A stretch of 64,000 nucleotides of DNA from Rasiella rasia. GTDB taxonomy: Bacteria > Bacteroidota > Bacteroidia > Flavobacteriales > Flavobacteriaceae. The notes under the pieces were generated by a model, which saw only the letters and a list, made by a program, of their open reading frames with translations, was not told the origin of the DNA and ran no database searches. Below, piece by piece: positions 33,044 through 42,130 of this stretch; position 1 is the stretch's first letter; each line of letters begins with the position of its first letter. The DNA lies in NCBI RefSeq assembly GCF_011044175.1, contig NZ_CP049057.1, positions 2,247,501-2,311,500 of the forward strand, in the 5' to 3' direction. The position numbers and the translations under genes are program-made.

Positions 33044-34183
33044 ATGCAAAGAAAAACACTTGGAAAATTACTTTTACTACTAGCCATTACTTTGGGAACC
33101 TTCTCTTGTACAGATAAGATGGAGAATACCGAAGAAGCAAAGGCAGAAAGAAAGAGAGAAGTAAGTGAATACGTAAAACACCACAACTTAGATACTCACG
33201 ATTTTACCCTGTATTCTTACACAGGTGACGACGGAAAGGATCACAGTATTGGTTTTTCATTACCTGTTATTTTATGGTCTGACGGATTGCATGTGTTCGC
33301 TTCGGGAGCATTTCATCACGGAGAAGAAGTTGTAGAGTCAAACGGAAAATACTTCGCATTAGACACCCACACGTATAAAATATATGAAACAGATGCTTCA
33401 GGAGCCATAAACTACGAAGCAGACGGACATCACGTATCTAATGCAAAGCCATTAGATTTTTCTATCACAAAGAGTGTTTTTATGATTATGATTGTTTCGC
33501 TAATCATGTTCTTTTTGTTTAGAGGCTTGGCAAAAAGTTATGTGAAGAATGGAAGCATTGCTTCAGGCCCTGGACGTTTTTTTGAGCCTATCGTGCTTTA
33601 TATTCGTGACGATATTGCAATTCCAAACATTGGCGAGAAGAGCTATAGAAAATACATGCCTTTCTTGCTAACCGTATTTTTCTTTATTTGGTTCTTGAAC
33701 CTTTTCGGTCTAACACCGCTAGGAGTAAATGTAACTGGAAATATCGCAATTACCACGGCATTGGCAATTGTTACATTCTTGTTAACCAACTTTACAGGAA
33801 CCAAAGATTACTGGAAACACATTTTCGACCCACTAGGAGATAGTATGCCTTGGATCGCAAAAATACCTTTATATATTATCCTCATTCCAATTGAAGTGCT
33901 AGGGATCTTCATTAAGCCTTTTTCATTATTAATTCGTCTGTACGCAAACATGCAAGCAGGACATATTGTATTGGGTAGCTTATTAGGTCTTATCTATATC
34001 TTCAATAATTGGTATGGAGGAACATTATCATTTGGATTGTCGTTTGCAATCTCGCTAATTGAATTATTAGTGGCAGCATTACAAGCGTACATCTTTACTA
34101 TGTTGTCTGCATTGTACTTTGGTTTTGCAAGCGAAACCCATGAACACGCAGAAGAACACGAAGGAGAGATACAACATTTATAA
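33044..34183 (+). CDS. atpB: ATP synthase Fo subunit a
   Basis: 379 residues, longer than the 240-270 of proteobacterial subunit a. The core (about 142-379) has the usual membrane spans and 'LLIRLYANMQAGHIV' with the essential Arg298, and 'LLVAALQAYIFTMLSALYFG' at the end. The N-terminus carries a signal-like segment 'LGKLLLLLAITLGTFSC' with Cys22, followed by about 120 extracytoplasmic residues rich in His and Asp. Such extensions are usual for Bacteroidota AtpB. Subunit a forms the proton half-channels against the c-ring. First gene after the operon promoter. Confidence 0.95.
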   Translation: MQRKTLGKLLLLLAITLGTFSCTDKMENTEEAKAERKREVSEYVKHHNLDTHDFTLYSYTGDDGKDHSIGFSLPVILWSDGLHVFASGAFHHGEEVVESNGKYFALDTHTYKIYETDASGAINYEADGHHVSNAKPLDFSITKSVFMIMIVSLIMFFLFRGLAKSYVKNGSIASGPGRFFEPIVLYIRDDIAIPNIGEKSYRKYMPFLLTVFFFIWFLNLFGLTPLGVNVTGNIAITTALAIVTFLLTNFTGTKDYWKHIFDPLGDSMPWIAKIPLYIILIPIEVLGIFIKPFSLLIRLYANMQAGHIVLGSLLGLIYIFNNWYGGTLSFGLSFAISLIELLVAALQAYIFTMLSALYFGFASETHEHAEEHEGEIQHL

Positions 34184-34239
34184 TGCCTCCCTTGTCATCG
34201 ACGAACGACAATAGGAGTGGGAGAATGACAAAAGAGGCA
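34184..34239 (+). repeat. Stem-loop between atpB and atpE
   Basis: TGCCTC (34184-34189) pairs with GAGGCA (34234-34239). After a 2x2 internal loop, TTGTCAT (34192-34198) pairs with ATGACAA (34225-34231), leaving a 26-base loop. It starts right after the atpB stop. No T run follows, so it is not a classic terminator. It resembles the dispersed palindromic repeats of flavobacterial intergenic regions and may act as an RNA stability element. Confidence 0.6.
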
Positions 34240-34305
34240 CGAATAAGAGGAAAGCATTCTTTAAAAGAAGACTTTTCTTTAACAAATTTAAGTAAGAACG
34301 TTTAA

Positions 34306-34515
<210 letters not shown>

Positions 34516-34524
34516 TTAAGCTCA

Positions 34525-34570
34525 TTGAAAACTACTTCCTGCAGCGGTTGGCTGCAGGAACTGTTTTCAA
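34525..34570 (+). repeat. Long two-part stem-loop between atpE and atpF
   Basis: TTGAAAAC (34525-34532) pairs with GTTTTCAA (34563-34570). Inside, after a 3x2 internal loop, TTCCTGCAGC (34536-34545) pairs perfectly with GCTGCAGGAA (34551-34560) around a five-base loop GGTTG. It begins nine bases after the atpE stop. What follows is A-rich, not a T run, so read-through into atpF is expected. A role as attenuator or 3' stabiliser of atpE mRNA is inferred. Confidence 0.8.
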
Positions 34571-34630
34571 AAAATTAAACAAAAGCAGTTAAGTATCATT
34601 AAATAGATACCCACGCAGGTGGGCAATACT

Positions 34631-35131
34631 ATGGAAAAATTATTAGGAGAATTTTCAATCGGACTCTTTTTCTGGCAATCATTATTGTTTATTGGGTTAC
34701 TTCTCTTGTTGAGAAAGTATGCTTGGAAACCAATCTTGAACGCGGTTAATGAGCGAGAAGAAGGTATTAAAGATGCATTAGCTTCTGCAGAAAAAGCCAA
34801 ATTAGAAATGGCTAATTTGCAGGCAGATAACGAGAAATTATTGCAAGAAGCACGCGCAGAACGTGAATTAATGCTGAAAGAAGCACGCGAGATGAAGGCT
34901 AAAATGATAGCAGATGCTAAAGAAGAAGCACAAGCTGAAGCCAACAAAACTATTGCAAATGCACAAACAGCAATTGAAGGTGAAAAGAAAGCAGCTATTG
35001 CCGAATTAAAAGAAACAGTAGCTTCACTATCTGTAGAAATCGCCGAAAAAGTTGTGAAAAACGAATTATCTAACAAAGACAAGCAATTGGAATTGGTAGA
35101 TAACATGTTGAAAGACGCCAACCTAAACTAG
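34631..35131 (+). CDS. atpF: ATP synthase Fo subunit b
   Basis: 166 residues from ATG 34631; an in-frame GTG at 34619 lies upstream but adds only four codons unlike the family. One N-terminal membrane span ('FFWQSLLFIGLLLLLRKYAW', about 11-30) is followed by a long charged coiled coil ('EKAKLEMANLQADNEKLLQE', 'EAREMKAKMIADAKEEAQAE') that forms the peripheral stalk, and a C-terminal end that binds delta. Located between atpE and atpH; six bases to atpH. Confidence 0.94.
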   Translation: MEKLLGEFSIGLFFWQSLLFIGLLLLLRKYAWKPILNAVNEREEGIKDALASAEKAKLEMANLQADNEKLLQEARAERELMLKEAREMKAKMIADAKEEAQAEANKTIANAQTAIEGEKKAAIAELKETVASLSVEIAEKVVKNELSNKDKQLELVDNMLKDANLN

Positions 35132-35137
35132 ATTAAA

Positions 35138-35677
35138 ATGAGCAGCAGAGCAGCCATTCGATATGCAAAAGCAGCCTTAGAGCAAGCCAATGAAGCCAAT
35201 TTAGGTGAAGTTGTTTTTGGCGACATGAAGTCTGTGGCAGCAACCTTAGAAAATAGCAAAGAATTGCGCACTGTGTTAAGCAGTCCAGTTATTAAAGGCG
35301 AAGATAAGAAGCAAGCCTTGGTGAAGATTTTTGAGAATAATTCTGATGTTACCAAAGGCCTAATAGACATCTTAACAACCAATAAACGTATTGAATTGTT
35401 AGGTGGGGTAGCCAATAGTTATGTAGACTTATACAACCAAGCTAAAGGTGTTAAAGTTGCAGAGGTTACTACAGCGGTACCATTGTCTTCAGAACTTGAG
35501 AATAAGGTGCTGGCTAAAGTAAAAGAAATGACAGGGAGCGATAACGTAACCCTTCAAAATAAATTAGATGAATCAATCATCGGCGGATTTATCCTCCGCG
35601 TTGGAGATTTGCAGTACAACGCAAGTATCGCCAACCAACTGGATACGATTAAAAGAGAATTTACTAAATCATTATAA
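35138..35677 (+). CDS. atpH: ATP synthase F1 subunit delta
   Basis: 179 residues. The N-terminal helical bundle begins 'SRAAIRYAKAALEQA' and the C-terminal domain has 'TTAVPLSSELENKVLAKVKE' and 'IGGFILRVGDLQYNASI', both conserved in OSCP/delta. It joins the peripheral stalk (b) to the top of the alpha3beta3 head. Six bases downstream of atpF; a small stem-loop covers its stop codon. Confidence 0.94.
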   Translation: MSSRAAIRYAKAALEQANEANLGEVVFGDMKSVAATLENSKELRTVLSSPVIKGEDKKQALVKIFENNSDVTKGLIDILTTNKRIELLGGVANSYVDLYNQAKGVKVAEVTTAVPLSSELENKVLAKVKEMTGSDNVTLQNKLDESIIGGFILRVGDLQYNASIANQLDTIKREFTKSL

Positions 35678-35700
35678 TAGTTTGCTGTAGCAAAGTATTA
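35675..35700 (+). repeat. Small stem-loop after atpH
   Basis: TAATA-G-TTTGC (35675-35685) pairs with GCAAA-G-TATTA (35690-35700) around TGTA, ten pairs with one G-G mismatch. It includes the atpH stop codon. No T run follows. The rest of the 102-base gap before atpA holds short A/T-rich direct repeats of GTAAATC type. Confidence 0.5.
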
Positions 35701-35779
35701 TTGTTTATACTATTAAATAGAAGAATGTTTCGGTTCGCACCTAAAATTGTAAATCGAACTTCGTAAATCTAAAATTGAC

Positions 35780-37360
35780 ATGGCAGAAGTTAAACCAGCT
35801 GAAGTTTCAGCAATCTTAAAACAACAACTTACAGGTTTTGAAGCAACAGCTTCATTAGACGAAGTAGGAACTGTATTAACTGTAGGTGATGGTATTGCAC
35901 GTGTATACGGGCTTGCAAACGCCGAATACGGAGAATTGGTAGCGTTTGAAAACGGTATGGAAGGTATCGTATTAAACCTTGAAGAAGATAATGTAGGAGT
36001 TGTATTGTTAGGACCTTCTAGAGGTATTTCTGAAGGAGCTACTGTAAAACGTACACAGCGTATTGCATCTATTAACGTAGGAGAAGGTATTGTTGGGCGT
36101 GTGGTAAACACACTAGGACAGCCTATCGACGGAAAAGGTGCTATTGAAGGTGAGTTGTACGAAATGCCACTAGAGCGTAAAGCGCCAGGTGTAATCTACC
36201 GCCAGCCAGTAACTGAGCCGTTACAAACAGGAATTAAGAGTATCGATGCCATGATCCCAGTTGGGCGTGGACAACGTGAATTAGTAATTGGTGACCGTCA
36301 AACAGGAAAGTCTACTGTTACTATTGATACCATCTTAAATCAGAAAGAATTTTACGATGCTGGAGAACCAGTATATTGTATCTATGTTGCTATCGGACAA
36401 AAAGCTTCTACTGTTGCAAACATTGCAAAAGTATTAGAAGATGCTGGAGCCCTAGCCTATACTACAATTGTTGCGGCAAATGCATCAGATCCTGCACCAA
36501 TGCAGGTTTATGCTCCGTTTGCAGGTGCGGCCATTGGAGAGTACTTTAGAGATACAGGAAGACCAGCCTTAATTGTGTACGATGATTTGTCGAAACAAGC
36601 CGTTGCATACCGTGAGGTTTCTTTATTATTACGTCGCCCACCAGGACGTGAAGCATATCCTGGAGATGTATTCTTCTTACACTCAAGATTGTTAGAGCGT
36701 GCTGCAAAAGTTATTGCAGATGATGCGATTGCTGCTGAAATGAACGACCTTCCAGAATCGTTAAAAGGAATTGTAAAAGGAGGCGGATCACTTACTGCAC
36801 TTCCTATTATTGAAACACAAGCAGGTGACGTTTCTGCATATATTCCAACAAACGTAATCTCGATTACAGATGGACAGATATTCTTAGATGGTGACTTGTT
36901 TAACTCTGGTGTACGTCCAGCAATTAACGTGGGTATTTCGGTATCTCGTGTAGGTGGTAATGCACAGATTAAGTCAATGAAAAAAGTATCAGGTACATTA
37001 AAATTAGACCAGGCTGCTTTCCGTGAATTAGAAGCCTTTGCTAAATTTGGTTCAGACCTTGATGCTGCGACCTTAAATGTAATTGAAAAAGGTAAACGTA
37101 ACGTAGAGATTCTAAAGCAAGCTGAAAACACACCGTTTACGGTAGAAGATCAGATTTCTATTATCTATGCCGGTTCTAAAAACTTGTTACGTAACGTACC
37201 AGTAGAAAAAGTAAAGGAATTTGAAAGAGACTATCTAGAAATGTTGAATGCTAAGCATAGAGACACCCTAGATACATTGAAAGCTGGAAAGCTAACAGAT
37301 CAAGTAATAGATGTGTTAACTACAGTAGCCGCAGACCTGTCAGCCAAGTATAAAGCTTAA
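35780..37360 (+). CDS. atpA: ATP synthase F1 subunit alpha
   Basis: 526 residues, standard length. The N-terminal beta-barrel has '[19 protein letters not shown]'; the P-loop 'GDRQTGKST' lies at 171-179; '[20 protein letters not shown]' and '[21 protein letters not shown]' are conserved central blocks; the arginine finger lies in '[11 protein letters not shown]'. The subunit forms non-catalytic nucleotide sites of the F1 head. The catalytic beta subunit (atpD) and epsilon (atpC) are not in the window; in Bacteroidota they are normally encoded elsewhere. Confidence 0.97.
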   Translation: MAEVKPAEVSAILKQQLTGFEATASLDEVGTVLTVGDGIARVYGLANAEYGELVAFENGMEGIVLNLEEDNVGVVLLGPSRGISEGATVKRTQRIASINVGEGIVGRVVNTLGQPIDGKGAIEGELYEMPLERKAPGVIYRQPVTEPLQTGIKSIDAMIPVGRGQRELVIGDRQTGKSTVTIDTILNQKEFYDAGEPVYCIYVAIGQKASTVANIAKVLEDAGALAYTTIVAANASDPAPMQVYAPFAGAAIGEYFRDTGRPALIVYDDLSKQAVAYREVSLLLRRPPGREAYPGDVFFLHSRLLERAAKVIADDAIAAEMNDLPESLKGIVKGGGSLTALPIIETQAGDVSAYIPTNVISITDGQIFLDGDLFNSGVRPAINVGISVSRVGGNAQIKSMKKVSGTLKLDQAAFRELEAFAKFGSDLDAATLNVIEKGKRNVEILKQAENTPFTVEDQISIIYAGSKNLLRNVPVEKVKEFERDYLEMLNAKHRDTLDTLKAGKLTDQVIDVLTTVAADLSAKYKA

Positions 37361-37377
37361 CTAACAGAAAAAGTGTC

Positions 37378-37419
37378 ACCCCAAGTAAGTGCTAAGTTTT
37401 TGAAGCACAGCAGAAGGGT
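37378..37419 (+). repeat. Degenerate palindromic element between atpA and atpG
   Basis: ACCC (37378-37381) faces GGGT (37416-37419), and GTGCT (37389-37393) can pair with AGCAC (37404-37408) around a 10-base loop. The frame GTCACCC...GAAGGGTC resembles a dispersed intergenic repeat common in Bacteroidota genomes. Weak pairing makes a specific function doubtful. Confidence 0.35.
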
Positions 37420-37465
37420 CTTTTATAACGCAACCAGTATAACTCTGGTTTGATAACAAAAAAGA

Positions 37466-38338
37466 ATGGCGAATCTTAAGGAAATTAGAAATAGAATAGC
37501 ATCGGTAGGTTCAACGATGCAGATTACCAGTGCCATGAAAATGGTTTCTGCTGCAAAATTGAAAAAAGCGCAGGATGCCATTACAGCAATGCGTCCCTAT
37601 TCTGAAAAGCTAACAGAATTATTACAAAACTTGAGTGCTACGTTAGACTCAGACAGTGGAAGCACTTATTCTGAACAACGTGAGGTAAACAAGGTATTGG
37701 TTGTTGCTATTACGTCTAACCGCGGTTTGGCAGGAGCCTTTAACACTAACGTAATTAAAGCCTCACAGGCCTTAAAAAATGAAACCTACGCCGGAAAACA
37801 AGTAGATTTTATTACACTAGGTAAAAAAGGAAACGATATCTTAAAGAAAAGCGGAAACGTTATTACCTTCAATTCTGAAATTTTTGACGAATTGACCTAT
37901 GATAATGTAGCTGAAATTGCAGATACTTTAATGACAAGTTTTGCTGAAGGAAAGTACGATAAGATTATTTTAACGTACAACCACTTTAAGAATGCAGCGA
38001 CGCAAGAAGTAATGCGCGAGCAGTTTTTGCCAATTTTACCACGTCAGAACGACGATGTTGCCAATACTGGAACAACTCAAAATTATATATTTGAGCCTTC
38101 AAAAGAAGAAATCGTTGAAGGATTAATTCCGAAGAGCTTAAAGACACAATTGTTTAAGGCATTAAGAGATTCTGTTGCAAGCGAACACGGTGCACGTATG
38201 ACCGCCATGCACAAAGCAACAGATAATGCAACCGAGTTGCGCGACGCACTTAAATTACAATACAACAAAGCCCGTCAGGCAGCAATTACCAATGAAATTT
38301 TAGAAATTGTTGGTGGAGCCGAAGCTTTGGCAGGATAA
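37466..38338 (+). CDS. atpG: ATP synthase F1 subunit gamma
   Basis: 290 residues. The N-terminal helix 'LKEIRNRIASVGSTMQITSAMKMVSAAKL' region and C-terminal 'SEHGARMTAMHKATDNATEL', 'YNKARQAAITNEILEIVGGA' form the antiparallel coiled coil that rotates inside the alpha3beta3 head. The central Rossmann-like part contains 'AITSNRGLAGAFNTNV'. It is the last gene of the operon, followed by a strong terminator. Confidence 0.96.
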   Translation: MANLKEIRNRIASVGSTMQITSAMKMVSAAKLKKAQDAITAMRPYSEKLTELLQNLSATLDSDSGSTYSEQREVNKVLVVAITSNRGLAGAFNTNVIKASQALKNETYAGKQVDFITLGKKGNDILKKSGNVITFNSEIFDELTYDNVAEIADTLMTSFAEGKYDKIILTYNHFKNAATQEVMREQFLPILPRQNDDVANTGTTQNYIFEPSKEEIVEGLIPKSLKTQLFKALRDSVASEHGARMTAMHKATDNATELRDALKLQYNKARQAAITNEILEIVGGAEALAG

Positions 38339-38362
38339 ATAATAGTCCTCGAAAATTATAAG

Positions 38363-38396
38363 AACCTCTTAGATGAATGTCTAAGAGGTTTTTTTA
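38363..38396 (+). terminator. Intrinsic terminator of the atp operon
   Basis: AACCTCTTAGA (38363-38373) pairs perfectly with TCTAAGAGGTT (38380-38390) around TGAATG, and seven Ts (38389-38395) close it. It lies 25 bases after the atpG stop. Confidence 0.9.
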
Positions 38397-38440
38397 TATC
38401 TATCTTTATGGCAAGGCTTTTGAATTATAGCCTATAAATC

Positions 38441-38971
38441 ATGCGTATGAAATCAATGAAATCCCTTTTTGCGTTGCTCGGAATGTCCTTGGTATTATTT
38501 AGTTTTTCTAACTGTGGAAGCAGTAATATAGAAACTTCTTCCATGCAGACAGAACAGAATCCACCGTTTAAACTAGTCAATAGCTATTACCAAGATTGGG
38601 TTGCTGGAATTCAGGGAGGAGGAAGCGGAACTAACATTCATCTGAGGTTTGAAACTGCAGATCCAGAAGTAACCTTTTTAAACGCGTATTTTAAAAATAA
38701 TAGTGCTCCTCTAGAACGAAAAATGACCAGTGCCATTGCCTATGTTGCGAACATAAAAAGGGGAAAAACTCGTCCAGATGTAATCATGGATAGCAATCCT
38801 ATAAAAGAAGCACAGAATACCCCGCCCAAAAAACTACCTTTAGAAATAAGCAGTGAAGATGTGGCAATTACGTATAGGTATAAAGAGAATACTTTTGTGT
38901 ACGTGATAAAAAATATCGAGCGTAAAGAAATGCTTGCATATCCCCAAGGAAATCCGAAGGGAGATAATTAA
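38441..38971 (+). CDS. Hypothetical lipoprotein
   Basis: 176 residues. Signal sequence 'SLFALLGMSLVLFSFSNC' with lipidatable Cys25 and a following 'GSSN', so an outer- or inner-membrane lipoprotein is likely. The mature part has 'NPPFKLVNSYYQDWVAGIQGG' (around 40-60), 'NIHLRFETADPEVTFLNAYF' and 'VAITYRYKENTFVYVIKNIE', suggesting a small beta-sandwich. I do not recognise a named family. Start is ambiguous between ATG 38441, 38447 and 38456. It lies between the atp terminator and a TTG-started flippase gene and is probably the first gene of that pair. Confidence 0.7.
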   Translation: MRMKSMKSLFALLGMSLVLFSFSNCGSSNIETSSMQTEQNPPFKLVNSYYQDWVAGIQGGGSGTNIHLRFETADPEVTFLNAYFKNNSAPLERKMTSAIAYVANIKRGKTRPDVIMDSNPIKEAQNTPPKKLPLEISSEDVAITYRYKENTFVYVIKNIERKEMLAYPQGNPKGDN

Positions 38972-39003
38972 TTTCAATACTTTTACTCATAATTATTTAG
39001 GTA

Positions 39004-40464
39004 TTGGGCCTCTTTAAAAAACTCTTTCAACAAACATTTATATATGGCCTTGCCACGGTATTGCCCAGAGCACTGGCTATTGTTCTCGTACCGCTGTATA
39101 CGGCCGTGATGATGCCCTCAGAGTTTGGGGTGTACGCTACACTAATGTCTTATATTATCCTTGGCAATGTCCTGCTTTCTTACGGCATGGAGACGGCCTT
39201 CTTCCGATTTATTAATAAACATGAAGACCAGAAACGAGTGGTAGAACGTACGGTATTATCATCATTAACACTTACTACACTACTCTTTTTAACGGGTACA
39301 CTATTATGCCGAGAACCCTTGGCAGCATACATAGATTTTAAAACAGAATATGTCACCTACGCCCTCCTAATTTTATCATTAGATGCGTTGGTTATTTTAC
39401 CTTTTGCATGGTTTCGAGCGAACGAAAAGCCCATGCGGTATGCGGCCATCAAAATTTTGAATGTTTGTATTAATTTGGGGTGTAATTTGTTCTTTTTCTT
39501 AATGCTTCCACAGCTAGTTACAGAGGGGGTAGATTCGTTCTGGAATTCAATTTATACCGAGGAGAACAAAGTGGTCTACGTTTTTGTTTCTAATACTATT
39601 GCAAGTGGTTGCACGCTGCTATTGTTGCTGCCTTTGTATCTTAAAATTGGCTTTGGAATAGACAAAGTGTTGTGGAAGAAAATGCTTAAATACGCTTTTC
39701 CTGTTCTTGTCGCTGGAATTGCATTTAGTATAAATGAAGCGTTCGATAAAATTTTACTGAAATATTTATTGCCTGAAAATATAGCCGAAACTGAGGTTGG
39801 TGTGTATGCGGCATGCTACAAGCTGGGAGTGTTTATGACCCTTTTCGCAACCGCTTTTAGACTAGGTATTGAACCTTTTTTCTTTAATCATGCAAAATCT
39901 GAAAATGCAAAAACTACCTACGCCACTATTACAAAGTACTTTTCCATCTTTGGAAGCATAATTTTACTATTTGTAATCGTCTATATAGATGTGTTTAAGC
40001 GCTTATTGATTGCAGATTCAGAGTATTGGGTAGCACTATCTATTGTTCCTATTATATTGTTAGCTAATCTGTGTTTAGGAATCTATCACAATCTTTCAGT
40101 GTGGTATAAGGTGACAGACCGTACACAATTTGGAGCCTATATTTCTATTGCAGGCGCCCTTATAACTCTAGCACTCAATTTTATACTCATACCTCTTATG
40201 AGCTATATGGGATCTGCCATAGCTACCTTAGCAGCTTATGGTACCATGATGTTTTTGTCTTATTTCTTCGGAAGGAAATACTACGCAGTACCGTACGATA
40301 TAAAGAAAATAGGCGGCTACCTATTGCTTTCCGTGGCATTTTCTGGGGTAGCCTTTTATGTTTTTGAAGGAAATCTCCTTATAGGAACTGTATTATTATT
40401 GGTATTTTTGTTGCTTGTGATCCTTTCAGAAAAAAACGACTTAAAACGAATTATAAAAAAGTAG
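39004..40464 (+). CDS. Lipid-linked polysaccharide flippase (Wzx/MATE-like), second copy
   Basis: 486 residues from a TTG start, since no ATG fits before the conserved opening 'FKKLFQQTFIYGLATVLPRA'. About 14 membrane spans, the usual number for MVF-superfamily flippases, with the 'FGVYATLMSYIILGNVLLSYG' block near the start. It lies beside dut and a sugar nucleotidyltransferase. This neighbourhood is apart from the capsule locus, so the protein probably moves a housekeeping lipid-linked sugar. Confidence 0.82.
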   Translation: MGLFKKLFQQTFIYGLATVLPRALAIVLVPLYTAVMMPSEFGVYATLMSYIILGNVLLSYGMETAFFRFINKHEDQKRVVERTVLSSLTLTTLLFLTGTLLCREPLAAYIDFKTEYVTYALLILSLDALVILPFAWFRANEKPMRYAAIKILNVCINLGCNLFFFLMLPQLVTEGVDSFWNSIYTEENKVVYVFVSNTIASGCTLLLLLPLYLKIGFGIDKVLWKKMLKYAFPVLVAGIAFSINEAFDKILLKYLLPENIAETEVGVYAACYKLGVFMTLFATAFRLGIEPFFFNHAKSENAKTTYATITKYFSIFGSIILLFVIVYIDVFKRLLIADSEYWVALSIVPIILLANLCLGIYHNLSVWYKVTDRTQFGAYISIAGALITLALNFILIPLMSYMGSAIATLAAYGTMMFLSYFFGRKYYAVPYDIKKIGGYLLLSVAFSGVAFYVFEGNLLIGTVLLLVFLLLVILSEKNDLKRIIKK

Positions 40465-40548
40465 TCATGTGGTTTTACGTAGGATTTCAAATCTATTTAA
40501 TTTGTTCAATAACAGAGGTGCCAAGAAAGCCATTAGAAATACACAACA

Positions 40549-40986
40549 ATGACCAACATAAAAATTATAAATAAGTCTAATCACCCGCTCCCAAGCTATG
40601 AAACTATTGCTAGTGCTGGAATGGACATTCGGGCTAATGTTTCAGAAGCATCAACATTAAAGCCATTGCAACGGGCGATTGTAAAAACAGGTCTTTTTAT
40701 AGAGCTCCCAATTGGGTTTGAAGCACAGGTACGTCCTAGAAGTGGTCTGGCAGCAAAGAAGGGAATTACCGTATTAAATAGCCCAGGCACCATAGACGCA
40801 GACTATCGAGGTGAAATAGGCGTTATTTTAGTGAATCTTTCTAACGAAGATTTTACGATTGAAAATGGCGAACGTATTGCACAACTAGTCATTGCCAAAC
40901 ACGAGCGCGCCGTTTTTGAAGAAGTAAAGAAACTTTCCGAAACAGATCGTGGCGCTGGTGGGTTTGGAAGTACTGGCGTTAAATAA
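40549..40986 (+). CDS. dut: Deoxyuridine 5'-triphosphate nucleotidohydrolase (dUTPase)
   Basis: 145 residues, trimeric type. Motif 1 'SAGMDIRAN' (22-30), motif 2 '[12 protein letters not shown]', motif 3 '[15 protein letters not shown]' with the catalytic Asp, motif 4 'GERIAQLVI' and motif 5 '[11 protein letters not shown]' at the C-terminus are all present. It hydrolyses dUTP to dUMP, preventing uracil incorporation and feeding thymidylate synthesis. Neighbours: flippase upstream, nucleotidyltransferase 36 bases downstream. Confidence 0.96.
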   Translation: MTNIKIINKSNHPLPSYETIASAGMDIRANVSEASTLKPLQRAIVKTGLFIELPIGFEAQVRPRSGLAAKKGITVLNSPGTIDADYRGEIGVILVNLSNEDFTIENGERIAQLVIAKHERAVFEEVKKLSETDRGAGGFGSTGVK

Positions 40987-41022
40987 TGACAAAAATCTAA
41001 TTGCGTAAATTTAAAAGTGTAG

Positions 41023-42039
41023 ATGAAAATAATAGTCCCAATGGCGGGTCGCGGAAGTCGCCTTCGCCCACATAGCTTAACCGTTCCAAAACCACTTATT
41101 CCTGTAGCAGGTAAACCCATAGTACATCGTTTGGTAGCAGATATCGCCGCGGTACTTAATGAAGACATAGATGAGATTGCGTTTATTCTTGGTGATCCAG
41201 CCTTTTTTGGAGAGGATGTAGTTGAAAGTTTACAAGACCTTGCTAAGAGTTTAGGTGCAAAACCAAGTATTTACCGGCAATTAGACCCTAAGGGTACTGG
41301 TCATGCCATAATGTGTGCAGAACCTTCTCTAAGTGGTCCGGCTGTTATTGCATACGCCGACACCTTAATTAGAGCCAATTTCGACTTAGACAAAGAAGCA
41401 GATAGTGTTATCTGGACAAAAAAAGTAGATAACCCAGAAGCCTATGGGGTTGTTAATTTGAATGACAATGACGAAATTATTGAACTTGTAGAAAAGCCAG
41501 AAACCTTTGTGAGTGACCAAGCCGTTATAGGTATTTACTACTTTAAAGATGTTGCTGTATTAAAAAATGAACTGCAATATGTTTTAGACCACAACATTAT
41601 TAATGGAGGCGAATACCAAATTAACGACGGTATTAAACGTATGATGGCTAGTGGTAAAGTCTTTAAAACAGGAACAGTAAGTGAATGGATGGATTGCGGG
41701 AACAAAGAAGTAACTGTAGAAACAAATCTCCGTATGCTAGGGTTTCTTCATGAGGCAAATGAACCTTTAGTTTCAGAAAACATAACAAAAGAAAACGCAA
41801 CAATAATAGAACCTTGCTTTATTGCAGAAGGGGTACAACTTAAAAATAGTACCATAGGGCCATACGTTTCTATAGGTAAAGGCACAATAATTGAAGACAG
41901 TAGCGTTAAGAATAGTATAATACAAACACATACAGTAGTTAAAAATGCTACCTTAGACAATGCAATGATTGGCAACCATGCACACTTTAATGGTAATTTT
42001 ACCGATGTGAGTATTGGCGATTATTCGCAATTGAAATAA
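41023..42039 (+). CDS. Sugar nucleotidyltransferase with C-terminal left-handed beta-helix
   Basis: 338 residues. The N-terminal 'IVPMAGRGSRLRPHSLTVPKPLIPVAGKP' region (residues 3-31) contains the G-x-G-x-R-L-x3 nucleotide loop and the sugar-site lysine of glucose-1-phosphate thymidylyl/uridylyltransferases and mannose-1-phosphate guanylyltransferases. 'GTGHAIMCAEP', 'VEKPETF' and 'GGEYQINDGIKRM' follow. From about 265 the chain turns into hexapeptide repeat ('IAEGVQLKNSTIGPYVSIG'). The exact NTP and sugar cannot be read off the sequence. Conserved next to dut and the TPR gene in Flavobacteriaceae as far as I recall. Confidence 0.85.
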   Translation: MKIIVPMAGRGSRLRPHSLTVPKPLIPVAGKPIVHRLVADIAAVLNEDIDEIAFILGDPAFFGEDVVESLQDLAKSLGAKPSIYRQLDPKGTGHAIMCAEPSLSGPAVIAYADTLIRANFDLDKEADSVIWTKKVDNPEAYGVVNLNDNDEIIELVEKPETFVSDQAVIGIYYFKDVAVLKNELQYVLDHNIINGGEYQINDGIKRMMASGKVFKTGTVSEWMDCGNKEVTVETNLRMLGFLHEANEPLVSENITKENATIIEPCFIAEGVQLKNSTIGPYVSIGKGTIIEDSSVKNSIIQTHTVVKNATLDNAMIGNHAHFNGNFTDVSIGDYSQLK

Positions 42040-42050
42040 GTTTACAACGT

Positions 42051-42119
42051 CCCCTCGAGCGCAGTCGAGAGGTCTTTTAATCGAGCACAATTAAACATAG
42101 GTCTCGACTGCGCTCGACC
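42051..42119 (+). repeat. Inverted pair of short palindromic intergenic repeats
   Basis: A GC-rich unit CCCCTCGAGCGCAGTCGAGA (42051-42070) is repeated in reverse orientation at 42102-42119 (core TCTCGACTGCGCTCGA), separated by about 30 A/T-rich bases; the shared core is 16 bases. Each unit is itself partly palindromic (CTCGA...TCGAG). GC content is well above the surroundings. Such CTCGACTGCGCTCGA units are scattered in flavobacterial genomes. It follows the nucleotidyltransferase stop by 11 bases and could terminate or stabilise that message. Confidence 0.75.
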
Positions 42120-42130
42120 GAATAGCTGTT

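Noticed and set aside
36508-37131. 207-codon open frame antisense to atpA
   Set aside because: It lies wholly within the atpA coding region, has Ser/Pro/Ile-rich composition typical of reverse-strand shadows and no start signal.
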